DNA of 64,000 bases from Haloglycomyces albus DSM 45210 (GTDB lineage: Bacteria > Actinomycetota > Actinomycetes > Mycobacteriales > Micromonosporaceae): NCBI RefSeq assembly GCF_000527155.1, contig NZ_AZUQ01000001.1:2680168-2744167 (forward strand). The letters are read 5' to 3'. A program made the position numbers and the translations under genes. The notes beneath the pieces were generated by a model. It saw nothing but the letters and a program-made list of their open reading frames with translations, had not been told where the DNA came from and searched no databases. This document shows, piece by piece, positions 45,747 through 56,300 of this stretch; position 1 is the first letter of the stretch, and each line of letters begins with the position of its first letter.

Positions 45747-48086
45747 TCAGGACGAGGTGTCGGAACTACTGAGTTCGTAGGCGTCGTAGACACCGTCGAT
45801 TTTGCGGATCACCTTGATGATGTGGTTGACATGCTCGGGATTGGCCAACTCAAAGGTGAAGCGGGACAGTGCCACGCGGTCGCGCGTGGTGGTGACCGTG
45901 GCCGAGAGGATCGATACCCGTTCCCCGGAAAGCGCCTGGGTGACGTCGGCGAGCAAACGGTGGCGATCGAGGGCTTCCACTTGCACCGTCGCGATGAAGG
46001 TGGACTCCTCGCCGCGGTCGGCCCAGGAGACGTCGACGACGCGGTCGGGTTGGAAGGCCATGCGCTCTTCGGCGTTCTCGCAGTCGGCGCGATGCACACT
46101 GACCACGTGGTAGCGCGTGGTGAATCCGACGATCTCATCGCCCGGTACGGGACCGCAGCATTGTGCCAGTCGTACCGGCATGTCGCCTTTGTCCATGCCC
46201 GCGACCTTCACCCCGGCTCCCAGATCACCGTGGGCCTCGGGGACGATGCGGTCGGGTTGGCTCGGTCGCGTCACTTCGGCGACGTCTTCGGTGACACCTT
46301 CGGAACCGCCTTGGGTTTCCACCAGTTTGGCGATGACCTGCGAGGGTTTGATCTGGTGTTCCCCGATGGAGGCGTAGAGGCTTTCCACGTCCTTTTGATT
46401 GAGTTCGCGGGCCACCGTGGTGAGGTTGTCGCCGGAGAGAAGCCGCTGGATGGGGAGGCGACGCTTGCGCATGAGCCGGGCGAGGTCGTCCTGCCCGTTC
46501 TGAATCGCCTCTTCGCGCCGCTCGCGATTGAAGAACTGCTTGATCTTGGTGCGGGCGCGCGGGGACTTGACGAAATTGAGCCACGCCCGGTTGGGCGACG
46601 CCGATTCCGACTTCTTGGACGTGAAGATCTCTACTACATCCCCGTTGGACAGGGACGATTCCAATGGAACGATCTTGCCGTTGACCGAGGCGCCGATACA
46701 GCGGTGCCCGATTTCGGTGTGAACCGCGTAGGCGAAGTCGACCGGGGTGGAGCCGGCGGGCAGGGCGATCACCGCTCCCTTGGGAGTGAAGACGTACAGC
46801 TCGGAGGAGGCGAGGTCGAAACGCAGGGCGTCCAGGAATTCCGAGGGGTCGGAGGCTTCGCGTTGCCAATCCAGCAGTTGCCGTAGCCACGCCATGTCGT
46901 CGATATGTGCGGCCGCACCCGCCACGGTCGAGCTCTTGGTTTCCTTGTACTTCCAGTGCGCCGCGATACCGTATTCGGCCGTCCGGTGCATGGCCCAGGT
47001 GCGGATTTGCAGTTCAATCGGCTTGCCACCCGGACCGATCACCGTCGTGTGCAGGGATTGGTACATATTGAACTTTGGCATGGCGATGTAGTCTTTGAAC
47101 CGCCCCGGCACCGGCTTCCAATTGGCATGGATGACACCCAAGGCCGCGTAGCAGTCGCGTTCGGATTCCACGAGGAGGCGCAGTCCCACCAGATCGTAGA
47201 TGTCTTCGAAGTCACGTCCCCGCACTATCATCTTCTGGTAGATGGAGTACAGGTGTTTCGGGCGGCCGTTCACATCGGCCTTGATGTGGGACTCCTTGAG
47301 CTTGTCCTCGACTTGGCCGATCACCATCTGCAGGGTTTTCTCCCGCTGCGGTGCGTGGTCGGCAACGAGTCGTTTGATCTCCTCAAAGCGTTTGGGGTAG
47401 AGGGTTCGGAACGAGAGGTCTTCCAGTTCCCATTTAATGGTATTCATACCCAGGCGATGTGCCAGGGGAGCGAGAATTTCGATGGTTTCGCGGGCCTTCT
47501 GCTCCTGTTTCTTGGGAGGAAGGAACATGAGGGTGCGCATGTTGTGGAGGCGATCGGCGAGTTTGATGACCAGTACTCGCGGATCCTTCGCCATTGCCAC
47601 GACCATTTTGCGGATCGTTTCGGCTTTGGCGGCATCGCCCAGTTTGACGCGGTCGAGCTTGGTGACCCCGTCGACCAGCAGGCGGATTTCGTCACCGAAC
47701 TCGTCTTTAAGTTCATCCAGGGTGTATTCGGTGTCCTCGACCGTGTCGTGCATGAGGGCGGCGACGAGGGTGTTGGTGTCCATACCGAGGTCGGCCAGGA
47801 TTTGGGCTACCGCCAGTGGATGGGTGATGTAGGCGTCGCCCGACTTGCGATACTGTGTCCGGTGCAGTTGTTCGGCGCGTTCGTAGGCCTTTTCCAGCAC
47901 CTGGACGTTGGCCCGAGGGTGCGATTTACGGTGCGAGGCGACCAATGGTTCCAGCACCTGAGGCACGCTGGGGGATTGCCACGGCGAATTGAACCGCGCC
48001 AGACGGGCACGCATCCGCCGTCCGGTATGTGGGCCGGAATCCTTGTTATTGGCGTTCTCGGCGTTCGCGGCCTTGTCGGTCGCCAC
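45747..48086 (-). CDS. relA: Bifunctional (p)ppGpp synthetase/hydrolase RelA/SpoT
   Basis: The protein has 779 aa. The order is an HD hydrolase domain with H89, H113 and D114 ([10 protein letters not shown]) and [12 protein letters not shown]; a synthetase domain with [13 protein letters not shown] and [21 protein letters not shown] domain (about 425-490); a helical region; and ACT domain (about 690-770). Both active sites look intact. It makes and degrades (p)ppGpp during starvation. It is on the minus strand, opposite to secDF, whereas in other actinomycetes it often lies downstream of secF in the same direction. Confidence 0.96.
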   Translation of the reverse strand: MATDKAANAENANNKDSGPHTGRRMRARLARFNSPWQSPSVPQVLEPLVASHRKSHPRANVQVLEKAYERAEQLHRTQYRKSGDAYITHPLAVAQILADLGMDTNTLVAALMHDTVEDTEYTLDELKDEFGDEIRLLVDGVTKLDRVKLGDAAKAETIRKMVVAMAKDPRVLVIKLADRLHNMRTLMFLPPKKQEQKARETIEILAPLAHRLGMNTIKWELEDLSFRTLYPKRFEEIKRLVADHAPQREKTLQMVIGQVEDKLKESHIKADVNGRPKHLYSIYQKMIVRGRDFEDIYDLVGLRLLVESERDCYAALGVIHANWKPVPGRFKDYIAMPKFNMYQSLHTTVIGPGGKPIELQIRTWAMHRTAEYGIAAHWKYKETKSSTVAGAAAHIDDMAWLRQLLDWQREASDPSEFLDALRFDLASSELYVFTPKGAVIALPAGSTPVDFAYAVHTEIGHRCIGASVNGKIVPLESSLSNGDVVEIFTSKKSESASPNRAWLNFVKSPRARTKIKQFFNRERREEAIQNGQDDLARLMRKRRLPIQRLLSGDNLTTVARELNQKDVESLYASIGEHQIKPSQVIAKLVETQGGSEGVTEDVAEVTRPSQPDRIVPEAHGDLGAGVKVAGMDKGDMPVRLAQCCGPVPGDEIVGFTTRYHVVSVHRADCENAEERMAFQPDRVVDVSWADRGEESTFIATVQVEALDRHRLLADVTQALSGERVSILSATVTTTRDRVALSRFTFELANPEHVNHIIKVIRKIDGVYDAYELSSSDTSS

Positions 48087-48549
48087 TGTTGCCCCCTCGT
48101 GGAAATGCGAAAACTATATTTTAAGCGTAGAACTTTGCTGCCGACCATGCCAGGATGAGCGTGGGTTCGCCCTGACGGTGGATCGTCACCGGCCCGGAAA
48201 GCCGCTTCGGCCGTACGACACCCTGTGGAGGAGCGACCGACACCCTGGAATGACGTTTAAAACGACGGGTAACCCTCGGCGAGGTCGTTGGGAAGGGACC
48301 GGGGTGGGACATGGCCGCAGCAGGTCATGATGCTTAGTGTAAAACTCGGCCCCGGGGGTTGGGGCGTAGCGCGTACGCGCGCCCCAACGTGAGCTTAACG
48401 ACAGGTCCGAAGCCGACGGCTCCGGGCCCGCCTGGTAGCCCCTGATCAACCGTACAACGGTCGAACACTCCGGGAGTATTCCACTTGTCGGTACGAGGGC
48501 GTCTGTAGTCTGCGACCTGAGAGGTACGGGCGCCGCGAAGCGGTTCGGC
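48087..48549. other. Gene-free stretch between relA and the FKBP gene, with a GC-rich hairpin
   Basis: This 463-bp stretch has no supportable gene. GTTGGGGCG (48358-48366) pairs with CGCCCCAAC (48380-48388) around a loop that contains the palindrome GCGCGTACGCGC. This may terminate the FKBP transcript, which runs leftwards. The relA promoter should lie near 48087-48150. Confidence 0.5.
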
Positions 48550-49278
48550 CTAACCCTGCTCAGGAGATTCCACCGACACGATGCTAATGGTGAACACCAA
48601 GGTTCCTTCCCCATAGGCCATATCGGAAGGAATGACAAGAGTCAATACTTCGCCCGGCTTGGCTCCTATGAGGCCTTTGTCCCAGCCTTCGATGACCTGA
48701 CCGCCACCGATATTGTTGATCGGGAGTGCTTCGCCACGGTCCCAGGACGAATCGAAGACTTCACTGTCGTCCCAGTTGACGCCGACATAGTCGGCAGTGA
48801 CCGTGTCGCCCGCCTTGATCGGTTCGCCGTCGCCCTCGACGAGGGTTTCGGAGACGAGTTCTTCGGGTGGATCACAGTCGGGCTGCACCTGGATTTCAGG
48901 GTGCGTGTCGTCGACGTTGGCGATATCGACGGTGCAGTCGCCCGCGACATCGAAACCGGTGTCATCGAACTTGATCGGTTCGGAGGGGACGGTTTCGGGC
49001 TGATTGTCCATTTCCGATCCCGGGTCCGAGTCCGATTCCATCTCCGACTCCCCGTCTTCGGCGGTCCAATCGGAGCTCGGATCGTGCGTGGCCACTTGGT
49101 AGCCGCCGTAAACGATCAGTCCGAGGAGGAGGAACACCCCGGCGCCGACGCCGGTGAAGATAAGGACGCTACGGCGCTTTTCCTTTTTCTGATTCTCTTC
49201 GGCGATGCGGGCCAGCTCGGCGCGCTTCTCGCTCATGCGGTTCTGAATCGCATTCTTTTTATTCTGTGAAGCTGTCAT
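48550..49278 (-). CDS. Membrane-anchored FKBP-type peptidyl-prolyl isomerase
   Basis: The protein has 242 aa. A basic N-terminus leads to one membrane helix (about 38-60), then an acidic linker (EDGESEMESDSDPGSEMDNQ). The FKBP domain follows at about 145-240 (GDTVTADYVGVNWDDSEVFDSSWDRGEALPI, GGGQVIEGWDKGLIGAKPGEVLTLVI). After YGEG the chain goes directly to TLVFTISIVSVE; the usual glycine-rich IPPN-type loop is missing. It probably folds secreted proteins outside the membrane. Activity may be altered by the short loop. Confidence 0.9.
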   Translation of the reverse strand: MTASQNKKNAIQNRMSEKRAELARIAEENQKKEKRRSVLIFTGVGAGVFLLLGLIVYGGYQVATHDPSSDWTAEDGESEMESDSDPGSEMDNQPETVPSEPIKFDDTGFDVAGDCTVDIANVDDTHPEIQVQPDCDPPEELVSETLVEGDGEPIKAGDTVTADYVGVNWDDSEVFDSSWDRGEALPINNIGGGQVIEGWDKGLIGAKPGEVLTLVIPSDMAYGEGTLVFTISIVSVESPEQG

Positions 49279-49298
49279 GGTGCCTCTCGCTTGGGGTG

Positions 49299-49670
49299 CT
49301 ATTCGTCGGATGTATCGGTATCGGAACCCTCGTCCGATTCGGTCTCGTCAGAAGAGCCGTCCTCGGAACCCGTTTCGCCCTCCGGCTGCTCCTCGGAATC
49401 CGGCATGTCCTCCGGCTCCGGCATATCCTCGGGTAGCTCATTAGGGTCGGTGACCGTCGTGGGGTCGTCGTCCAGCTGCGACTCCGCGGGGTCGTCGAAG
49501 AAGCCCCCTTGAAACATCAAGAGCAGGGTGATCGCAGCGGCGATGGCCAATATCCCGCCCCCGGCCTGCCACTGGCGGCGGTGACGCAGTTTACGGGCCA
49601 ACCGCGCGTTCTTTTTCGCTTTGGCAAGACGCTCTTTACGGCGCTGCATATGCCGGGATTTGGCGGGCAC
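49299..49670 (-). CDS. Basic-anchor, acidic-tail membrane protein, unknown
   Basis: The protein has 123 aa. The first 33 residues are strongly basic (RHMQRRKERLAKAKKNARLARK), then one helix (about 38-55), then an acidic tail (DDPAESQLDDDP to the end). No folded domain is visible. In several actinomycetes, a membrane-anchored isomerase lies at this position, with a similar basic N-terminus and helix. The protein may be such an anchor without its catalytic domain, but I cannot establish this. It ends 20 nt before the FKBP gene, so the two are probably co-transcribed. Confidence 0.7.
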   Translation of the reverse strand: MPAKSRHMQRRKERLAKAKKNARLARKLRHRRQWQAGGGILAIAAAITLLLMFQGGFFDDPAESQLDDDPTTVTDPNELPEDMPEPEDMPDSEEQPEGETGSEDGSSDETESDEGSDTDTSDE

Positions 49671-49967
49671 GGGCGCAGTCCTCCTTGTGTCGCACAGATG
49701 AGTGGTCTAGTCAGGAGTTTATAAGAAACGAGATTCCTCCTCGTGGGCGGCTGGGTCACGATCGTCATACGGGCACCGTCACCGCCACCGTCGTCGGTTT
49801 TGTCCGCTCTCCCGAGCGATGTAGCGGCCCCGGCCGCGAACGATCGTGCCGAAACCGCGTCGTCAATACTCCGCCTCCGGCCGATCGCCGTGCCTGCCTG
49901 TACACCCTCGGGCCGTTCGTAGCTTACCGTGGTTTTGAGCCGCCTCAAAGCCGATAGGAGTAGAGAG

Positions 49968-50651
49968 ATGTTGATAGAAACGATCGTGGCCGACGCCTTC
50001 GGGACGAACTGCTACGTGGTGGCCGACGGCCGCAGCAACGAATGCCTGGTGATAGATCCGGGAATCGGCATCGCCGACCGATTGGACGAGGTATATCACC
50101 GCCATCACCTCAAACCGGTGGCCGTGATGCTTACCCACGGACACTTGGATCACACCTTTTCGGTCACCCCGGTGTGCCGTAACAGCGAGATCCCCGCCTA
50201 CATCCATCCGGACGACTCCGAACTGCTACGCGACCCGCTCAAAGGCTTCAGCGCCAATATGGCTCAGATGATGGGGGCGGGCTTCGAATGGACCGAGCCC
50301 GACGACGTCGCCACCCTGACCGACCACGACACGATCGAATTGGCCGGAATGAAACTGCAAGTACAGCACGCGCCCGGACACACCCCCGGTTCGGCCATGT
50401 TCAACATGCGGGGGCGCGGTGATGAACCGCCCTACAGTTTTACCGGAGACGTCTTGTTCGCGGGTAGCATTGGGCGTACCGATCTTCCCGGCGGTTCCAT
50501 GGAGGAAATGACCCGATCCCTCGGGGACAAGGTCTTGCCGATGGACGATAACGTCGTTATTCTCCCCGGACACGGCCCCCGTTCCACCATCGGAGACGAA
50601 CGCAGGAATAATCGGTTTTTGAAATCCGTAGCGGCGCAACGCTCATCGTAA
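49968..50651 (+). CDS. Metallo-beta-lactamase-fold hydrolase (glyoxalase II-like)
   Basis: The protein has 227 aa from the ATG at 49968, 7 nt after AGGAG. It has the metal-binding motif THGHLDH, plus later His (APGHTPGS), Asp (FTGDVLF) and His (LPGHGPRS). All ligands for two metals are present. It is soluble and of normal length for glyoxalase II-like hydrolases. It lies just before hisS, as in many actinomycetes. Substrate not known. Confidence 0.92.
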   Translation: MLIETIVADAFGTNCYVVADGRSNECLVIDPGIGIADRLDEVYHRHHLKPVAVMLTHGHLDHTFSVTPVCRNSEIPAYIHPDDSELLRDPLKGFSANMAQMMGAGFEWTEPDDVATLTDHDTIELAGMKLQVQHAPGHTPGSAMFNMRGRGDEPPYSFTGDVLFAGSIGRTDLPGGSMEEMTRSLGDKVLPMDDNVVILPGHGPRSTIGDERRNNRFLKSVAAQRSS

Positions 50652-50708
50652 TCATGTGCCGACGGCCGTCGCTGAGACCGTATTCGACCAATCGACAAGG
50701 AGATGGCA

Positions 50709-52037
50709 ATGTCCAAACCACAGCCGATATCAGGTTTTCCTGAATTGCTGCCCGGCCAGCGAATCGTGGAGCAACAGGTTGTGGACCATCTTCGGAAGAC
50801 GTTCGAACTGCACGGTTTCGTCAATATTCAAACCCGCTCGGCCGAACCCTTGGATCAACTGTTGCGCAAAGGCGAGACCTCCAAGGAGGTATACGTTCTG
50901 CGGCGACTGCAGGCCGAAGACGAAAGCTCCGACGCGGGTCTGGGCCTCCACTTCGACTTGACCGTACCCTTCGCCCGCTACGTGCTGGAAAACTCCGGAA
51001 AGCTGGAGTTTCCCTTCCGTCGTTACCAGATTCAGCCCTGTTGGCGAGGCGAACGTCCCCAGGACGGGCGGTACCGCGAATTCTGGCAGGCCGATATCGA
51101 CATCGTGGACAAGGGGCACCTGCCCGCCCACTATGAAACCGAGATCCCACTGGTCATCGCCGATGCGCTCGCCGGGCTGCCCTTGCCGAAGATGACCGTC
51201 CACGTCAATAACCGCAAACTCTCCCAAGGCTTTTACCAAGGACTGGGAATCGAGGATCCGGAAGAAACCCTGCGTATCATCGATAAATTGGACAAAATCG
51301 GACCCGACGCGGTGATCGACATGCTGCGCGACAAGGTGGGTGCCGATGCCGAGCAGGCTGAACAATGCCTGGCGCTCGCCTCGATCAACTCCACCGATAC
51401 CTCGTTTGTGGAGCGGGTCCGTGAGCTCGGGGTCAAGCATGAGCTGCTGGATCAGGGTCTGGAGGAGTTGGCGACCCTCGTGGAGGCGGCCAACAAGCGC
51501 TCACCGGGCCTGGTGCGCGCCAATATGTCGATCGCCCGGGGGCTGGATTACTACACCGGGACGGTCTACGAGACCTTCGTCGACGGCCAGGAAAACCTCG
51601 GTTCGGTCTGCTCCGGAGGCCGTTACGACACCTTGGCCGACGACGGTAAGAACACCTATCCGGGAGTCGGCCTATCGATCGGGGTGTCGCGTTTGGTGAT
51701 TCCGCTGCTGCGTTCGGGGGTGCTGCGTCCCACACGTGACGTTCCCACCTGTGTGCTGGTGGCGTTGAACGACGAAGAGTCCCGTGGCCACAGCATGGAT
51801 GTGGCGCAACGATTGCGGTCGCGTGGAATCGCCAGTCAGGTGGCTCCGGCGGCGCAGAAGTACGGCAAGCAGATCAAGTTCGCCGACAAGCGTGGGATTC
51901 CCTTCGTACTGTTTCTGGACGAGGAGTCCGGTGGGGCTCAGATAAAGGACATTCGTTCGGGCGACCAGTTCGACGTCGACCCGGACGAGTGGTGCCCACC
52001 GCAGGACGACCTGCACCCTACGATCGTCGCGGAGTAA
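50709..52037 (+). CDS. hisS: Histidyl-tRNA synthetase
   Basis: The protein has 442 aa from the ATG at 50709, 6 nt after AAGGAG; an ATG at 50703 would overlap the ribosome site. It has class II motifs: HFDLTVPFARYV (motif 1 and 2 region), RRYQIQPCWRGERPQDGRYREFWQ, the histidine motif ARGLDYYTGTVYE, and motif 3 YPGVGLSIGVSRL. The C-terminal anticodon-binding domain starts near residue 335. A strong terminator follows. Confidence 0.96.
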   Translation: MSKPQPISGFPELLPGQRIVEQQVVDHLRKTFELHGFVNIQTRSAEPLDQLLRKGETSKEVYVLRRLQAEDESSDAGLGLHFDLTVPFARYVLENSGKLEFPFRRYQIQPCWRGERPQDGRYREFWQADIDIVDKGHLPAHYETEIPLVIADALAGLPLPKMTVHVNNRKLSQGFYQGLGIEDPEETLRIIDKLDKIGPDAVIDMLRDKVGADAEQAEQCLALASINSTDTSFVERVRELGVKHELLDQGLEELATLVEAANKRSPGLVRANMSIARGLDYYTGTVYETFVDGQENLGSVCSGGRYDTLADDGKNTYPGVGLSIGVSRLVIPLLRSGVLRPTRDVPTCVLVALNDEESRGHSMDVAQRLRSRGIASQVAPAAQKYGKQIKFADKRGIPFVLFLDEESGGAQIKDIRSGDQFDVDPDEWCPPQDDLHPTIVAE

Positions 52038-52068
52038 TGCCGGGCGAGTAGACGGTGGCACGAGGTTT

Positions 52069-52107
52069 GTCGGGGGATCGAACGCACCGAGCGTTCGATC
52101 CCCCGAC
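52069..52107. terminator. Terminator of hisS, 17-bp perfect stem
   Basis: GTCGGGGGATCGAACGC (52069-52085) pairs perfectly with 52091-52107 around ACCGA, followed by TTCGTTT. It can serve both convergent genes. Confidence 0.92.
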
Positions 52108-52172
52108 TTCGTTTCGGCGGTGACGTCCCTGGCAACGCGCTTGGCGTGTAGGTTCCTCCGGGACGGCTCCGG

Positions 52173-52937
52173 TCAGTCGTTGTACTCCGCGCAAAGAATG
52201 CGAAGGAGCTGGTGCTCGTCCGGATCCCATTCCTCCCCGCTCGCCAGGGAGGTGTCCTGATAGACGTAGTCGGCCCAGTCGGTGTCGGAACAGGCCTCCA
52301 CGGCGGCTTCATAGTGGGTGGAGTCCGAAGGATCGGGGTCCTCAGGGTCGTCCACCCTCTTGACGATGATGAACGCCGCGTCCGGGTGGTCGCAGTCGAT
52401 GACTTCGATCGTCTCGATGCTGTCGGTGATGCATTCGTCGACGCGGGGAAGACGTACCTCGATGTCGGGCTCGTCGTCCTCGGACACCTGCGCACTCGGC
52501 GTGGGATCGGGCTCCTCGGAGGAAGGATCGGTTTCCGGGCTCTCGTCGTCGGTCGAGGTGGAGGGGTCGTCGGTGGCGGTGTCGTTGTCGTCGGAGGCGT
52601 TGAGGGCCACCATGGTGACGATTCCGCCCACGATAACGGTGAGTGCGATCACGCCCAGGGTGAGGACAAGTCCGATGCTGGAGTTGTTTCCCGGAGGCGG
52701 TCCGGACGGGGCGGAATATTGATAAGGGCCCTGAGGTGGTCCTCCAGGTGGCCCTCCGGGGGCTCCTCCCATCGGTGAGGGGGCGTAGCCCCCGGCGGGG
52801 GAGGTGACACCGTGGCCGCCTGCCGAATTCGGATAATGGGGCTGTTGTGGGTGGTAGGGGTCCGTGGTGTAATGCTGCGACCCACTCGGTGGCTGTGAGG
52901 GGTCCGGGGACGAATGCGGTTGTGGCGGGTACGTCAT
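52173..52937 (-). CDS. Membrane protein with LppU-like C-terminal domain
   Basis: The protein has 254 aa. A Pro/Gly/Gln-rich N-terminus (about 1-85) is followed by one membrane helix (about 88-111) and an acidic linker (DPSTSTDDESPETDPSSEEP). The C-terminal domain has a cysteine pattern (DECITDSIETIEVIDCDHPDAAF ... CSDTDW ... LLRILC) similar to LppU-type domains of actinobacterial membrane proteins. By topology this domain faces outside. Function unknown. It is transcribed alone towards the hisS terminator. Confidence 0.78.
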   Translation of the reverse strand: MTYPPQPHSSPDPSQPPSGSQHYTTDPYHPQQPHYPNSAGGHGVTSPAGGYAPSPMGGAPGGPPGGPPQGPYQYSAPSGPPPGNNSSIGLVLTLGVIALTVIVGGIVTMVALNASDDNDTATDDPSTSTDDESPETDPSSEEPDPTPSAQVSEDDEPDIEVRLPRVDECITDSIETIEVIDCDHPDAAFIIVKRVDDPEDPDPSDSTHYEAAVEACSDTDWADYVYQDTSLASGEEWDPDEHQLLRILCAEYND

Positions 52938-53301
52938 CGCTGAGCTCCGTGGGCGGATGGACAGATGTATTTACTACCTAAGCTTATGAGGTTGCAACAC
53001 ATGCCTGATAGGGGCGTCGTTCGTATTTCGGACCATAGTATGGTGGAGGGGCCACGAAGTTAACTGGTGAGTAACTTGTCCTTGTCACCGGCGATAAGGA
53101 CGAGAGTGAAGTGCAACCGATGTCCGCATCGTAGGACCCGTGTTTCATTACGATGAGCCATGGATTACACTCACAAGACACGCTAGCGGTTTGAACTGTA
53201 TTCACGTAAGCCAAGGAACGGGCCGACGTCGTCCCGTATCGATCAAGTACCGAGCCTGATCTCCCCGATCGGGTGCGCTGACGACGACGAGGAGGCCCTG
53301 C
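52938..53301. promoter_or_regulatory. Divergent intergenic region upstream of gltB
   Basis: This 364-bp region separates the LppU-like gene and gltB. It should contain both promoters. No riboswitch, repeat or small gene is apparent. Confidence 0.45.
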
Positions 53302-56300
53302 TTGCGCGCTGTATCCGCATTCAAAAGCCACCAGAACGACGATTCCCGTGAGGGTTCGGAGATCCCGCGTTCCGGTCTGTACGACCCTGCGCAGGAGCAC
53401 GACGCGTGCGGAGTGGCCTTCCTTGCCGACCTGACGGGGCGCGGCAGTCATAAACTCGTGGCCGACGCACTGGGCGCTCTCGAACGAATGGAGCACCGTG
53501 GGGCGACCGCACCCGACCCGGACTCAGGAGACGGAGCGGGCATTCTCCTGCAGGTTCCCGACTCCTTCCTGCGTGCCGTGTCCGACATCGAGCTTCCCCC
53601 CATGGGCTTTTACGCCACCGGGCTCGTCTTCAGCGACCATGCCGACGACGCCTGTGCGGCCGTGCGCGCCGTCGTGGAAAAATACGCCCGCTCCGAAGGG
53701 TGTGAGGTGCTCGGTTGGCGTGACGTCCCCACCGACATGACCGAGCTCGGCAGCGCCTCCCGCGCCACGGCTCCCCGCGTCAGTCAGGTGTTCGTGACCG
53801 CCGCCGGTCGCGACGTCTCCGACCTCGATCTCGATCGGATCGTCTACGCGGTACGGAAACAGGCCGAACGAGAACTACGGGAACGTGCCCTGGAACGCGC
53901 CGCCGTCATTTCGCTGTCGGCACGCACCATGACCTACAAGGGCATGCTGACGCCGGCGCAGGTCGCCGTCTATTACCCCGATCTGCGTGATAAGCGACTG
54001 TCCAGCGCCATCGGCCTGGTCCACTCCCGCTTCTCCACCAATACGTTCCCCTCGTGGGACTTGGCCCACCCCTACCGGATGGTCGCCCACAACGGTGAAA
54101 TCAACACCATTCGAGGAAACCGCAACTGGATTACCGCGCGCCAGGCCGAACTGGCCACCGGCACCATTCCCGGGCGCCTTCGTCGCCTCTTTCCCATCGC
54201 CACGCCCGGTGGATCGGACTCCCTCAACTTCGACGAAGTCGTCGAACTCCTGCACCTCGGCGGACGCAGCCTTCCCCACGCCATGCTGATGATGATGCCG
54301 GAAGCCTGGGAAGGCAACCCGCACATGGACCCCAAGCGACGCGACTTTTATCGCTACCATTCCTCCATCATGGAACCCTGGGACGGACCCGCCTGCGTCA
54401 CCTTCACCGACGGAACGCAGATCGGCGCGGTCCTCGACCGTAACGGACTGCGTCCGGCACGCTGGTGGCGAACCTCCGACGACATCGTCATCCTCTCCTC
54501 CGAAGTCGGAGTGGTCGACGTGCCACCCGGCGACGTCGTCGCGAAGGGACGCCTGGAACCGGGGCGAATGTTCCTGGCCGACATCGCTAAAGGTCAGCTC
54601 GTCGACGACGACGAAATCAAGCACGGTCTCGCCTGTCAACACCCGTACGGAGACTGGCTGGAAGAAGGCCTCACCCGACTCGAAGAACTCCCCGAACGCA
54701 AGCGCGTCGTCTTCAACACCGAATCCTTGCGCCGACAACAACGCACCTTCGGATACACCGACGAGGAAATGCGTCTGCTTCTCGGCCCCATGGCCACTAC
54801 CGGCGCCGAACCGGTCGTCTCCATGGGAAGCGACACTCCCATCGCCGGGCTCTCCCAACGCCCCAAACAGTTGGCCGACTACTTCACCCAACTGTTCGCA
54901 CAGGTCACCAACCCGCCGCTGGACGCGATCCGCGAGCAGATGGTGACCGCCACCGGTACCCTCATCGGTCCGGAAGGCAACATCCTCGAACCGGGACCGC
55001 ACTCCTGTCGGCAAATCGAATTGCCTCGCCCGGTCATCGACAACGACGAACTCGCCAAGATCCTGCGCATCGACGATGACGGCGACCACTCCAGATTGAA
55101 GGCCGTCCGCGTCTCCGGGCTGTACAAAGCCAGGCACGGCGCTCGAGGCATGCGCGAACGGCTCGTGGAAATCCGCCGCCACGTCTCCGAAGCCATCGAA
55201 GACGGAGTACGCATCCTCGTACTGTCCGATCGGGACTCCAACGCCGACCTGGCCCCCATCCCGTCCCTACTGTTGACGGCGGCCGTACACCAGCACCTGG
55301 TGGCCGAACAGACTCGAACCAAGGTGGCGTTGGTCGTCGAAAGCGGCGACTGCCGCACCGTGCACCACGCCTCAGTGCTCCTGGGCTACGGTGCCGCCGC
55401 GGTCAACCCCTACCTGGCCTTCGACTCCATCGAAAACATGTGCTCCACCGGAAGCCTCGACGAGGCCCCGGAACAGGCCGTGGAAAACTACATTCAGGGA
55501 CTGGTCAAAGGCATCGTCAAAGTGATGTCCAAAATGGGGATATCCACGGTGGCCTCCTACACCGGCGCGCAGGTATTCGAAGCCGTCGGACTCGACGCCG
55601 ACTTCGTAGACCGCTACTTCAAGGGAACCGCCTCCCGCATCGGCGGAATCGGCATGTCCACCATCGCCAAGGCCGTCGCCACCCGACATCGAGACGCTTA
55701 TAGCCAAGTCACCGACGTGGAAGCCGAGCCCCTGCCGCCGGGAGGCGAATACCAATGGCGGCGTGACGGGGAAAAACACCTGTTCAACCCCGAAACCGTC
55801 TTCCTCCTACAGCACTCCACCAAAGCCGGACAGTACGACGTCTTCAAACGCTACACGCGGGAAGTCGACAACCTGGCCGGCGACAACGGGCTGCTGCGCG
55901 GGCTCCTCGACTTCGAACACGGCACCCGCCCCGCCATCGGCATCGACGAGGTCGAACCGGTCGAAGACATCGTCAAACGTTTTCACACCGGAGCGATGTC
56001 CTACGGAGCACTGTCCGCCGAATCCCATGAAACCCTCGCGATCGCCATGAACCGACTCGGCGGTCGCTCCAACTCGGGAGAGGGCGGCGAATCCCGCGAG
56101 CGCCTCTACGATCCCGAACGACGCTCCGCCATCAAACAGGTCGCGTCCGGGCGTTTCGGAGTGACGGCCGAATACCTGGCCACCGCCGACGCCATCCAGA
56201 TCAAAATGGCGCAAGGGGCCAAACCCGGTGAAGGTGGACAACTGCCCGGGAAGAAGGTTCACCCCTGGATCGCCTCCACGCGAAACGCCACCCCGGGCGT

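Noticed and set aside
45723-48158. Two long open frames antisense to relA
   Set aside because: Complementary-strand shadows of relA, which is full-length and motif-complete.
53875-55182. 435-codon open frame antisense to gltB
   Set aside because: It lies entirely within gltB on the other strand; long antisense frames arise from the GC-biased third codon positions. No recognisable protein.
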